Shown here: piece by piece, positions 1 to 5,235 of the stretch
How the letters are laid out: each line of letters begins with the position of its first letter
How positions within the stretch are numbered: position 1 is the first letter of the stretch
Assembly: GCA_007121055.1 (NCBI GenBank)
Contig: SKMM01000325.1
Coordinates: 1 to 5,236, forward strand
DNA: 5,236 bases
Direction: 5' to 3'
Source of the DNA: Paracoccaceae bacterium
GTDB lineage: Bacteria > Pseudomonadota > Alphaproteobacteria > Rhodobacterales > Rhodobacteraceae
Notes under the pieces: model-generated
Databases searched by the model: none
The model's input: the letters and a program-made list of their open reading frames with translations, nothing else
Told to the model about the DNA's origin: nothing
Position numbers and translations under genes: made by a program

Positions 1-265
1 AGGGTGGTCCGTCGAGACGGACGGCACGCGCCCCGGCGATCCGGGGCGCGCCACGCCCCTTGCTGCGCTGGATCAACGTCGTGCCGGGTTGTCCACTGAC
101 CTCCACAAGCATCGCGGTCGTGGCCGCCGAGCTCTGTTTCGGCGGCATCGCCGGCACCGCAGCGGGCTCGCGCAGATCCAGCTCCGCGTCTTCCTCGTGC
201 GGTTCGTCGCGGCGCCGATCGCCCGGGCTTTGCGCCGCAGCCCCTCTCCGAATGTGACTCGGCAC
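1..265 (-). CDS. Possible partial hypothetical protein, N-terminal part, runs off the left edge
   Basis: No family is recognised. A reading frame on the minus strand stays open from 304 to the window edge without a stop. The chosen start is GTG at 265-263, preceded by a G-rich stretch that could act as a ribosome binding site. An ATG at 304-302 in the same frame is the alternative and has only a weak site. The product starts VPSHIRRGAAAQ, then has an acidic, Arg-rich stretch (DEPHEEDAELDLREP) and a Ser/Thr/Ala part. Roughly three quarters of third positions are G or C, below the stress genes to the right, and the opposite strand scores about the same, so coding is not proven. The acidic composition looks more protein-like than the Ser/Arg-rich antisense reading. 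It would be divergent from the gene at 472. If it is not real, 1-471 holds no gene I can defend. Confidence 0.3.
   Translation of the reverse strand, partial: MPSHIRRGAAAQSPGDRRRDEPHEEDAELDLREPAAVPAMPPKQSSAATTAMLVEVSGQPGTTLIQRSKGRGAPRIAGARAVRLDGPP
7..50. repeat. Two adjacent GC-rich hairpins
   Basis: Two perfect inverted repeats lie side by side. The first is GTCCGTC (7-13) with GACGGAC (16-22). The second is CGCGCCCCGG (27-36) with CCGGGGCGCG (41-50) around a CGAT loop. Neither strand has a following T-run, so an intrinsic terminator is not well supported. If the leftward frame over this stretch is a real gene, the hairpins are inside its coding sequence. Confidence 0.5.
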
Positions 266-339
266 CCCAGCCCCCCGATGGCCACTGCCGCGCGCTGCGG
301 CCATTTTTTGCCCGACGGCGCCCCGCGACCGGCGCCTTT

Positions 340-355
340 CGGCCGATCTCGGCCG
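340..355. promoter_or_regulatory. Short palindrome between divergent frames, possible operator
   Basis: CGGCCGA and TCGGCCG flank a two-base centre (TC). It lies in the gap between the possible leftward gene (start 265 or 304) and the rightward gene starting at 472. An eight-base palindrome GACATGTC (377-384) follows. I see no convincing sigma-70 or EcfG promoter in 305-471. The operator role is a guess from position only, and short GC palindromes are common in this kind of DNA. Confidence 0.2.
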
Positions 356-471
356 GATAGCGGGAGAACTTTCCAGGACATGTCATGGTTTATTGCAGCG
401 TCTGCGCTGCGGGTGCAGGCAGACCGGCAACGCCCGCCCTGTCGCCGGGCCCTGAAAGGTTGCCTCTGACC

Positions 472-972
472 ATGACCCGTTACTGCCTGATCGTGCTGCA
501 GACGCCGCTGGTGGCGCAGGACCTCGCCCTGACGCTGCAGGACCTGACCGCAACGACCCCTCTCCTCGCCGGATCGCTGGCCGAGGCCTTCGAGACGCTG
601 GCGGCCACCGCCGATGGTCCGGCCATGCCGCCGGGCGCGTTGGCCTGCGCGCTGCTGCACACCGATTCGGCAGGGCTGATGGCCGATCCGCTGCTGCCCC
701 GGCTCGCCGATCTGAGCGCACCCATCGTGCTGGTCGGTCATGCCGCCGAACTCGAAGTCGCCCGCGGCGAGGGGCACCCGGACTGGCCCGTGCTGGCCCA
801 GCCCTTCGGCCCAGCCCAGGTCGCCGAGGTGTTGCAGCGCGCCGGCGCCCTGCCCGGCCCCAGAGGCCACATGGGCGGCGCCTCCGTAGCGGTGCCTCGC
901 CCTGCACCGAACATCCTGCCCGGAGCCGGCCCCGTGCCTGTACGGCACCCCCGCAAGGCCGCTACGCCCTGA
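472..972 (+). CDS. Degenerate response-regulator receiver-like protein (pseudo-receiver)
   Basis: A 166-residue protein whose first ~125 residues follow the outline of a receiver domain. A first beta strand lies at residues 4-9, a centre strand at 58-63 (ACALLH), a fourth strand IVLVG at 85-89, and a terminal LAQPF at 108-112 where receivers have L-K-P-F. Every phosphorylation residue appears replaced. The acidic pair is Leu-Gln (9-10), the phospho-Asp position reads His63, the conserved Thr/Ser position is Gly89 and the Lys is Gln110. Residues 127-166 are Pro/Gly-rich and probably disordered. The ATG at 472 starts exactly at the first strand, with AAAGGT (455-460) upstream. An in-frame ATG at 385, preceded by AGGA, would add 29 residues that look unstructured. 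The gene is convergent with phyR. If the fold is right, it acts by protein contact, not phosphotransfer. The fold assignment is inference from pattern only. Confidence 0.6.
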   Translation: MTRYCLIVLQTPLVAQDLALTLQDLTATTPLLAGSLAEAFETLAATADGPAMPPGALACALLHTDSAGLMADPLLPRLADLSAPIVLVGHAAELEVARGEGHPDWPVLAQPFGPAQVAEVLQRAGALPGPRGHMGGASVAVPRPAPNILPGAGPVPVRHPRKAATP

Positions 973-977
973 CGGGC

Positions 978-1023
978 GGCCGCGACCAATCCAGCCCGCA
1001 GGTCGCGGCCTTCGGGCCGCGAC
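978..1023. terminator. UUCG-capped hairpin with a competing upstream segment
   Basis: GTCGCGGCC (1002-1010) pairs perfectly with GGCCGCGAC (1015-1023) around TTCG closed by C-G, a very stable tetraloop in RNA read rightward. A third segment, GGCCGCGACC (978-987), is fully complementary to GGTCGCGGCC (1001-1010). The middle segment can therefore pair with either neighbour but not both. It starts six bases after the stop of the 472-972 gene, between two convergent genes, where a terminator is expected. No T-run follows on either strand, so it is not a textbook intrinsic terminator. Confidence 0.5.
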
Positions 1024-1068
1024 GAGCCACCGGACCCCGCAGACCACCGCCCAGCGGGTCTCGGACCA

Positions 1069-1094
1069 GCCGTGCCCGCGGACCGAAGCACGGC
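1069..1094 (-). terminator. Weak hairpin after phyR
   Basis: GCCGTGC (1069-1075) and GCACGGC (1088-1094) form a seven-base stem with a 12-base loop, beginning five bases after the phyR stop codon on the minus strand. No T-run follows. It is in the right place for phyR transcript ending, but the loop is large and the stem short for such GC-rich DNA. Confidence 0.25.
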
Positions 1095-1098
1095 GGGG

Positions 1099-1944
1099 TC
1101 AGCCCACCAGCGTCTCGGTGCTGGCGAAGAAAACCGCCTGGCTGACCGCCGAGCGGACCTGCTCGGCGGTGAACGGCTTGGTGATCAGGAAGGCGGGCTC
1201 GGGTTTCTCGCCGGTCAGCAGCCGATCGGGGAAGGCGGTGATGAACACCACCGGCACCGCGCCCAGCCGCGCCAGCAGCGCGTTCACCGCCGCTATCCCC
1301 GAACTGTTGTCGGCCAGCTGGATGTCGGCCAGGATCAGGTCGGGCGGGGTTGTCAGCCCCAGTTCCACCGCCTCGGCATGGGTGCGCGCCACGCCGGTGA
1401 CGGTGTGGCCCATGTCGGTGACGATGTCGGTGATGTCCATGGCGATCAGCGCCTCGTCCTCGATCACCATCACCCGGCCGCGCATGCCCTCCTGCATCTC
1501 GAGCAGCGCCTGCGCCACCAGCGCCCGCGCGGTCTCCGCCGACACGTCGAGGATGCGGGCGATCTCGTCGGGGCGGAACTCCTCGACGGTGCGCAGCAGC
1601 AGCGCCTCGCGCGACCGCGGCGTCAGCCTGGCCAGCCGCGTCCGCGCCTGCGCCTCGGCCGCGCTGGACGGCGCATCGGTGACGGCCTCCCCGTCCCACA
1701 CAGCATGGAAGGCGCGGAACAGCGCCACCCGCGGGTGCAACGCATCGTCCAGAAGGCCGCGGTCTGCGATGATGGCGCACAACGTGGCCGCGGCATGGGC
1801 ATCGCCGCGCGCCTGGCTCCCGGTCAGCGCCCGGGCATAGCGGCGCAGGAAGGGCAGTTCGGCGGCGACGCGCAGCGCTGCATCGCGTCCGTTGGTGAGG
1901 GCATCCCCGGTGCTGCGCGGTCCGGCGGGCGTGGTCTGGCTCAT
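1099..1944 (-). CDS. phyR: General stress response regulator PhyR (sigma-like domain plus receiver)
   Basis: A 281-residue cytoplasmic anti-anti-sigma factor. When phosphorylated it binds NepR and releases EcfG. Residues ~20-150 mimic an ECF sigma factor: a region-2-like part (LPFLRRYARAL, 30-40) and a region-4-like part (LTPRSREALLLRTVEEF, then a helix-turn-helix-like IARILDVSAETAR, 128-140). Residues ~156-275 are a complete receiver: acidic pair Glu162/Asp163, phospho-acceptor Asp207 in DLILADIQL, Thr236 in VVFITAF, and Lys256 in ITKPF. This sigma-like plus receiver order defines PhyR. The start is ATG at 1944-1942, with a strong GAGGGGAGA (1959-1951) six bases upstream. The same frame is open far upstream, but that stretch is antisense to nepR and the promoter region. 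The gene is divergent from nepR-ecfG and has its own EcfG-type promoter. Length and motifs are ordinary for the family. Confidence 0.96.
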   Translation of the reverse strand: MSQTTPAGPRSTGDALTNGRDAALRVAAELPFLRRYARALTGSQARGDAHAAATLCAIIADRGLLDDALHPRVALFRAFHAVWDGEAVTDAPSSAAEAQARTRLARLTPRSREALLLRTVEEFRPDEIARILDVSAETARALVAQALLEMQEGMRGRVMVIEDEALIAMDITDIVTDMGHTVTGVARTHAEAVELGLTTPPDLILADIQLADNSSGIAAVNALLARLGAVPVVFITAFPDRLLTGEKPEPAFLITKPFTAEQVRSAVSQAVFFASTETLVG

Positions 1945-1986
1945 GTCGGCTCTCCCCTCGACGGGACCCTTTCGTCCCGACAACTG

Positions 1987-2011
1987 GGAACCAAACGCCG
2001 CCGCGCGCGTT
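1987..2011 (+). promoter_or_regulatory. EcfG-type promoter for nepR-ecfG-kinase
   Basis: GGAAC (1987-1991) and CGTT (2008-2011) are separated by exactly 16 bases, matching the known alphaproteobacterial EcfG consensus GGAAC-N16/17-CGTT. A start about 6-8 bases after the -10 would fall near 2018 and leave a leader of about 100 bases before nepR. EcfG would therefore drive its own operon, a known feature of this stress circuit. Activity is inferred from the motif. Confidence 0.88.
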
Positions 2012-2018
2012 TGGTTCC
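1994..2018 (-). promoter_or_regulatory. EcfG-type promoter for phyR
   Basis: Read on the minus strand, GGAAC (2018-2014) and CGTT (1997-1994) are again 16 bases apart. The start would lie near 1987, giving phyR a leader of about 43 bases that contains its strong ribosome binding site. It overlaps the rightward promoter almost entirely, so both probably cannot be occupied together. Confidence 0.88.
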
Positions 2019-2021
2019 CGA

Positions 2022-2045
2022 GCAGAACGCCCCGCAGAATGCCCC
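2022..2045 (+). repeat. Tandem 12-bp repeat in the nepR leader
   Basis: GCAGAACGCCCC (2022-2033) is followed directly by GCAGAATGCCCC (2034-2045), with one difference in 12. It begins a few bases after the predicted start of the rightward transcript. A small hairpin, CCCGG (2043-2047) with CCGGG (2053-2057), overlaps its end. No function is evident. Confidence 0.8.
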
Positions 2046-2117
2046 GGTGTCGCCGGGACAACCCATTGCGACCGGTCCAGCGCACGACGGCCGGCGAACC
2101 TGAAACGAGTTTGTCAG

Positions 2118-2429
2118 ATGACCCAGACGGCCTCCCGCCCCCCCAGCCCACCCCTGTGTCCGCCCTCCGAGGCGACCGAGCCCCGGCGCGATCCGGAGCT
2201 CGGGCCGGAGCTCGGGTTGGATCGCGACATCGTCCGCAGCGGCGGCACGCAGACGAAGCGCGCGCAGGATCCGGAGGCCCGGCAGGAGCCCGACCTCGAC
2301 CCCGAACTCGAACGCCAGATCGACGAGAACCTGCGCCGGCTCTACCAGAACCGGCTCGAACAGGACCTGCCCGACGATCTTCTGGATCTCGTGGCGCAAC
2401 TGCGCGACGGGGGGGACGGCAAGAAATGA
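2118..2429 (+). CDS. nepR: Anti-sigma factor NepR
   Basis: A 103-residue cytoplasmic protein that holds EcfG inactive until phospho-PhyR takes it away. The conserved core lies at residues ~63-96: a first helix around ELERQIDENLRRLY, a short linker, then LPDDLLDLVAQL. This is the typical two-helix NepR signature with the LPD turn. The first 60 residues are Pro/Glu/Asp-rich and probably disordered, as in the family, and include an exact doubled PELG (26-33) encoded by a perfect 12-bp tandem repeat (2193-2216). The C-terminus ends in Gly/Lys residues just after the core. The ATG at 2118 lacks a good ribosome binding site; only ACGAG is present, about nine bases upstream. The stop overlaps the ecfG start (ATGA, 2426-2429), so the two are probably translationally coupled. 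Transcription is expected from the EcfG-type promoter about 100 bases upstream. Confidence 0.93.
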   Translation: MTQTASRPPSPPLCPPSEATEPRRDPELGPELGLDRDIVRSGGTQTKRAQDPEARQEPDLDPELERQIDENLRRLYQNRLEQDLPDDLLDLVAQLRDGGDGKK

Positions 2430-3016
2430 TGAGCCCCGCAACCGCGACGCGTGACCACGCACGCCCCGCCGACCCGCGCGAGGAAATCCTCGCCCATCTG
2501 CCCTCGCTGCGCGCCTTCGCCATCACGCTGTGCCGCGACGCAACGCTCGCGGACGATCTGGTGCAGGACACGCTGCTCAAGGCCTGGCAGAAATTCCACC
2601 TCTACCAGCCCGGCACCCAGCTGCGCGCCTGGCTCTTCACCATCCTGCGCAACGGCTTCTACTCCGGCCTGCGCAAGCGCAGCCGCGAGGTCGCCGACAG
2701 CGACGGCGCGCTCACCGACCAGCTCGCCTCCAAGCCGCACCATGACGGCCGGCTGGCGCTGGGCGAGCTTGCGACCGCGCTGGACCGGCTGCCCACCGAA
2801 CAGCGCGAAGCGCTGATCCTGGTGGGCGCCATGGGCTTTTCCGTCGACGAGGCGGCGGCCACCTGCGGCTGCGCGCCCGGCACCATCAAGAGCCGGGCCA
2901 ACCGCGGCCGGCGGGCGCTCGCGGCCATGCTCCAGCTCGACGGGACCGAGACCACCAATCTCTCCCACGGCCCGTCCGACGGCGTTCTGGCCGGCCTGCC
3001 CACCCAGCTGGGCTGA
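2426..3016 (+). CDS. ecfG: EcfG-family ECF sigma factor, general stress response
   Basis: A 196-residue extracytoplasmic-function sigma factor that directs RNA polymerase to GGAAC/CGTT stress promoters. Region 2 spans residues ~24-90, with LADDLVQDTLLKAW (41-54) and LRAWLFTILRNGFYS (66-80) for core and -10 contacts. Region 4 spans ~108-168, with LPTEQREALILVGAMGFS and the helix-turn-helix VDEAAATCGCAPGTIKSRANR for the -35. There is no zinc-binding anti-sigma or extra C-terminal domain, only a short tail (171-196). The start at 2426 overlaps the nepR stop; a second ATG follows at once (2429), and either could be used. A run of seven G's (2409-2415) followed by ACGG gives a far better ribosome binding site than nepR has. 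The frame is open back to 1892, but that part reads through nepR and the promoter. The gene name follows family usage; the species may call it rpoE or sigT. Confidence 0.95.
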   Translation: MMSPATATRDHARPADPREEILAHLPSLRAFAITLCRDATLADDLVQDTLLKAWQKFHLYQPGTQLRAWLFTILRNGFYSGLRKRSREVADSDGALTDQLASKPHHDGRLALGELATALDRLPTEQREALILVGAMGFSVDEAAATCGCAPGTIKSRANRGRRALAAMLQLDGTETTNLSHGPSDGVLAGLPTQLG

Positions 3017-3025
3017 GGCCGGACC

Positions 3026-4888
3026 ATGGCATCGCCGGGCACGGCCCTGCCGCAACGGCTGACCGACCGGCTGGCCGTGCGGCTGGCGCTGCTGTTGACG
3101 CTGGCGCTTTTGCCGCTGGGGCTTCTGACGGTGCTCACGACGCTCGACAGCCTGCGCACCGACCTGCGCAGCGCCGAGCGCACGCTCGTCAGCGTGACCT
3201 CCGACACCGAGGGTGGGCGCCGGGCGCTGGTGGACAGCGCGCTGGTGACCGCCCGCGCGCTCGCCCGCCCCACGCTGGAACGACTGGACGACCCCGAACG
3301 CTGCCGCGCGCTCATGGCCGACACGGTGGACCGCGCGGGCGTCTTCGCCTTCGCGGGCTTCATCGGCACCGACGGGGTCATGGCCTGCTCCTCCAGTGGC
3401 GATCCGCAGGACTTCTCCGCCTCGCCGACCTTCCAGCGCGTGCTGGACGACCCCCGGGCGCTCGTGCGCCGCACCGACCACGGCATCATCACCGGCCGGC
3501 CGGTCCTGATCGCCAGCCACCCGGTGTTCGACGACGGCACCCTGCGCGGGTTCCTCTCCATAGCCATCGCCGAGGATTCGGTGGCCTGGCTCGCGGCCTC
3601 CGGCAGCGACCCCGCCGCCGTCTCCGCCGCCGCCAGTTCCAACGACAACTCCAACGCCAACGCGGCCACGCCCGGCCAGCGTTCTGTGCTGCTCAACCGC
3701 TGGGGCGAGGTGCTGGGCGCCGGCCCCAACGGGACCGAGGAGGCGGCCGACCTCCTGCCCGCAGGCATGGCGCCCGCGAGCCTTACCACCGCCACCCCCG
3801 CCGTGTTCGAGGGCCGCACCGAAGCCGGCGAGCGCGCGATCTTCGTGGTGGCCACGCTGGTGCCGGGCCAGCTCTATGTGCTCGGCATCTGGGACCCAGA
3901 CGCCACCGGCCTGACCGGGCTCGGCGCGGTCCCGCCGGTGCTGTTCACGCTGATGATGTGGCTGGCCAGCATCGGCACCGTCTATGTGGCCATGCACTAT
4001 CTGGTGATCCGCCATCTGCGCCACCTCGGCCAGCAGATGCGCCGCTTCGCGCTGGGCAGCCGCACCCCGCCCGAGCCCATCCCCGAGCGCGTGGTGGGCG
4101 AACTGCGCGACCTGCAGTCGACCTTCGTCAAGATGGCCGCCCTGGTGGCCCGCGACGAGGCCGCCCTGTCGCGCGCACTGGCCGACCGCGAGGCGGCGTT
4201 GGCGGAAAAGACCCTCCTGCTCAAGGAGGTGCACCACCGGGTCAAGAACAACCTGCAGCTCATCGCCTCGATCCTGAACCTGCAGATGCGCCGGCTGCGC
4301 GACGCCCGCACCCGCCGGGTGCTGCAGAACGTGCAGGACCGGGTGATCAGCCTCGCCACGATCCACCGAAGCCTCTACCAATCCGACCAGCTCTCGGCCT
4401 TGCGGGCCGACCACCTGATCGACGAGCTGCTGCGCCATCTCTTCGCCATGGGCGCCGAGGGCGCGGGCGGGGTGGAGTTGCAGACCGACCTCGCACCGGT
4501 GACGCTGGAGGCCGACCAGATCGTGCCGCTGTCGCTGCTGCTCACCGAGGCCGTGACCAACGCGCTGAAATACGCCGGCGCCGCCGAGGGCACCGAGGCC
4601 CCCTGGGTCCGGGTGGAGCTGCGCCGCGAAGACACGGCGGTGGTGCTGCGCCTGACCAACAGCCTCGCCCGGGCCGGCGGCAACGAGCCGGCGGACCAGG
4701 ACACCGTCAGCACCGGCCTCGGCGGCGAGCTGATCAACGCCTTCGCAGCCCAGCTCGGCGCGCGCTGCGACCACGGCCTCGCCGGCGAGGGCCCGACCCG
4801 CCGCTGGGAACTCGTCGCCCGCTTCACCCCCACGCCCGCCGAGCCCGTGCCCACCCCGCCCCGCCCGATCCCCGCCACCGTGCCCTGA
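3026..4888 (+). CDS. Membrane HisKA_2-type sensor histidine kinase, probable PhyR kinase
   Basis: A 620-residue inner-membrane kinase expected to phosphorylate (or dephosphorylate) PhyR. A first membrane helix lies at ~17-38. A large periplasmic region (~40-298) resembles a double Cache domain, with only two cysteines (Cys93, Cys121) and an Asn/Ser/Ala-rich insert at ~200-215. A second helix lies at ~300-327, a HAMP-like stretch at ~328-375 and a coiled linker to ~398. The phosphorylation helix has EVHHRVKNNLQ, with His404 the likely acceptor (HisKA_2 pattern). The ATPase part keeps the N box (Glu508, Asn512) and a GLGG G2 box (564-567), but where the D-x-G-x-G box should be it reads LTNSLARAGG. 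The ATG at 3026 is nine bases after the ecfG stop, with GAGG seven bases upstream, so it is probably co-transcribed. PhyK of Caulobacter is a functional parallel. The target PhyR is inferred from position. Confidence 0.9.
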   Translation: MASPGTALPQRLTDRLAVRLALLLTLALLPLGLLTVLTTLDSLRTDLRSAERTLVSVTSDTEGGRRALVDSALVTARALARPTLERLDDPERCRALMADTVDRAGVFAFAGFIGTDGVMACSSSGDPQDFSASPTFQRVLDDPRALVRRTDHGIITGRPVLIASHPVFDDGTLRGFLSIAIAEDSVAWLAASGSDPAAVSAAASSNDNSNANAATPGQRSVLLNRWGEVLGAGPNGTEEAADLLPAGMAPASLTTATPAVFEGRTEAGERAIFVVATLVPGQLYVLGIWDPDATGLTGLGAVPPVLFTLMMWLASIGTVYVAMHYLVIRHLRHLGQQMRRFALGSRTPPEPIPERVVGELRDLQSTFVKMAALVARDEAALSRALADREAALAEKTLLLKEVHHRVKNNLQLIASILNLQMRRLRDARTRRVLQNVQDRVISLATIHRSLYQSDQLSALRADHLIDELLRHLFAMGAEGAGGVELQTDLAPVTLEADQIVPLSLLLTEAVTNALKYAGAAEGTEAPWVRVELRREDTAVVLRLTNSLARAGGNEPADQDTVSTGLGGELINAFAAQLGARCDHGLAGEGPTRRWELVARFTPTPAEPVPTPPRPIPATVP

Positions 4889-4942
4889 CCGACCTTTCGC
4901 CGCCGCCCCCCTGCTCGGCCTCCGCCACTCTCCCGCCGTCCC

Positions 4943-4961
4943 CCGGGCCGCCATTGCCCGG
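4943..4961 (+). terminator. Small hairpin after the kinase, possible operon end
   Basis: CCGGGC (4943-4948) pairs with GCCCGG (4956-4961) around a seven-base loop, 54 bases after the kinase stop. There is no T-run. The surrounding stretch 4889-4980 is C-rich and non-coding, with nothing else I can name. A weak candidate for transcript end. Confidence 0.25.
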
Positions 4962-4980
4962 CACCGACCCGGACTGGGCC

Positions 4981-5008
4981 CTAACAGTCTGCTGTTACCA
5001 GGCTGCTG
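4981..5008. repeat. Imperfect 14-bp tandem repeat near the transposase remnant
   Basis: CTAACAGTCTGCTG (4981-4994) and TTACCAGGCTGCTG (4995-5008) match at 11 of 14 positions and abut each other. The first unit and its flank also contain the inverted pair TAACAG/CTGTTA (4982-4997). It lies outside the 3' end of the transposase frame, where the terminal repeat of an insertion sequence would be. The boundary assignment is inference. Confidence 0.5.
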
Positions 5009-5036
5009 AAATTCTCCGGCGGCCGGATGGAATTTC
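5008..5036. repeat. Two-part hairpin with AT-rich outer stem
   Basis: GAAATTC (5008-5014) pairs with GAATTTC (5030-5036), and inside it TCCGG (5015-5019) pairs with CCGGA (5023-5027) around CGG, leaving only a TG bulge. It is less GC-rich than its surroundings. It may end transcripts from either side or be part of an insertion sequence end. Confidence 0.5.
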
Positions 5037-5095
5037 CCGCTCATCGCTTATGCGGCCGGCAGGTCTGGGCGCGGTGCCGGGCCCCGGCCCCGGGG

Positions 5096-5233
5096 TCAGG
5101 CGGCGAGCAGCTTGGGCAGCCGTGCGAGGTTGCAGGCGGTCATGGTGAGGGTGAAGCGGGCGGCGACGCGGTCGAGGCCGCGGTGGACGGTCTGGGGTGA
5201 AGGGCGCCCGGACATCTGTCCGGTGGACAGATG
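5096..5233 (-). pseudogene. Transposase C-terminal fragment (IS1182/IS5-like DDE type)
   Basis: The minus strand reads RFTLTMTACNLARLPKLLAA and then a stop (5098-5096). That ending (aromatic-rich strand, NL-x-RLP-KLL-AA) is characteristic of the C-terminus of DDE transposases of the IS1182/IS5 kind. I recognise the pattern but cannot fix the family. Upstream, the same frame is closed by a stop at 5236-5234, only 46 codons away, inside a strong hairpin. So the frame is either a truncated remnant or needs a frameshift. The segment before the conserved ending (SGRPSPQTVHRGLDRVAA) is less certain to belong to the transposase. It has no link to the stress genes and is convergent with the kinase. 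Confidence 0.6.
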
Positions 5234-5235
5234 TC
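5211..5235. repeat. Perfect 11-bp hairpin at the break of the transposase frame
   Basis: GACATCTGTCC (5211-5221) is the exact reverse complement of GGACAGATGTC (5225-5235), with a three-base loop GGT. It contains the sequence just downstream of the in-frame stop that closes the transposase fragment. The arms may extend no further, since 5210 and 5236 do not pair. It could be an insertion target, an element end or a transcription barrier. Confidence 0.85.

Larger units (their letters stand above)
1986..2019. repeat. Perfect 13-bp inverted repeat carrying both divergent promoters
   Basis: The left arm GGGAACCAAACGC (1986-1998) is the exact reverse complement of the right arm 2007-2019, separated by eight GC bases (1999-2006). 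Each arm holds the -35 element of one promoter and the -10 element of the opposite one. The symmetry covers more bases than the promoter elements need, namely the outer G, the C-A between the elements and the inner C. It could also form a cruciform or be an operator. Confidence 0.95.

Noticed and set aside
73..1047. 324-residue frame on the minus strand opposite the pseudo-receiver gene
   Set aside because: The product is very rich in Arg/Gly with no recognisable fold, while the opposite frame at 472-972 has receiver-like strand order.
1033..1100. Long-range pairing of GACCCCGC with GCGGGGTC around the phyR stop
   Set aside because: Eight GC-rich bases over a 52-base loop are expected by chance in this DNA, and nothing else supports it.
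1072..2103. 343-residue plus-strand frame opposite phyR
   Set aside because: It is antisense to a gene with complete PhyR motifs, and the product is His/Gln/Arg-rich without domains.
1892..2425. N-terminal extension of the ecfG frame
   Set aside because: It would read through the promoter and all of nepR in another frame. The family length and the ATGA overlap with a strong G-rich site fix the start at 2426 or 2429.
1945..2580. N-terminal extension of the phyR frame
   Set aside because: The PhyR family starts near 1944, where there is a strong ribosome site. The extension runs antisense over nepR and the start of ecfG and through the promoter palindrome, and reads as Arg/Ser/Gly-rich noise.
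4810..4830. GGGAAC-like -35 sequence near the end of the kinase gene
   Set aside because: There is no CGTT at 16-17 bases, and it lies inside conserved coding sequence.
2342..5044. 900-residue open frame on the minus strand across ecfG and the kinase
   Set aside because: It is antisense to two clear genes, its product is low-complexity and rich in Gly/Ala/Gln/His with no domain, and long antisense frames are expected in DNA this rich in GC.
3958..5148. 396-residue plus-strand frame overlapping the kinase end
   Set aside because: It is a shifted reading of the kinase catalytic region, dominated by Arg/Pro/Gly. The in-frame kinase motifs (HRVKNN, N box, G2 box) lie in the other frame.
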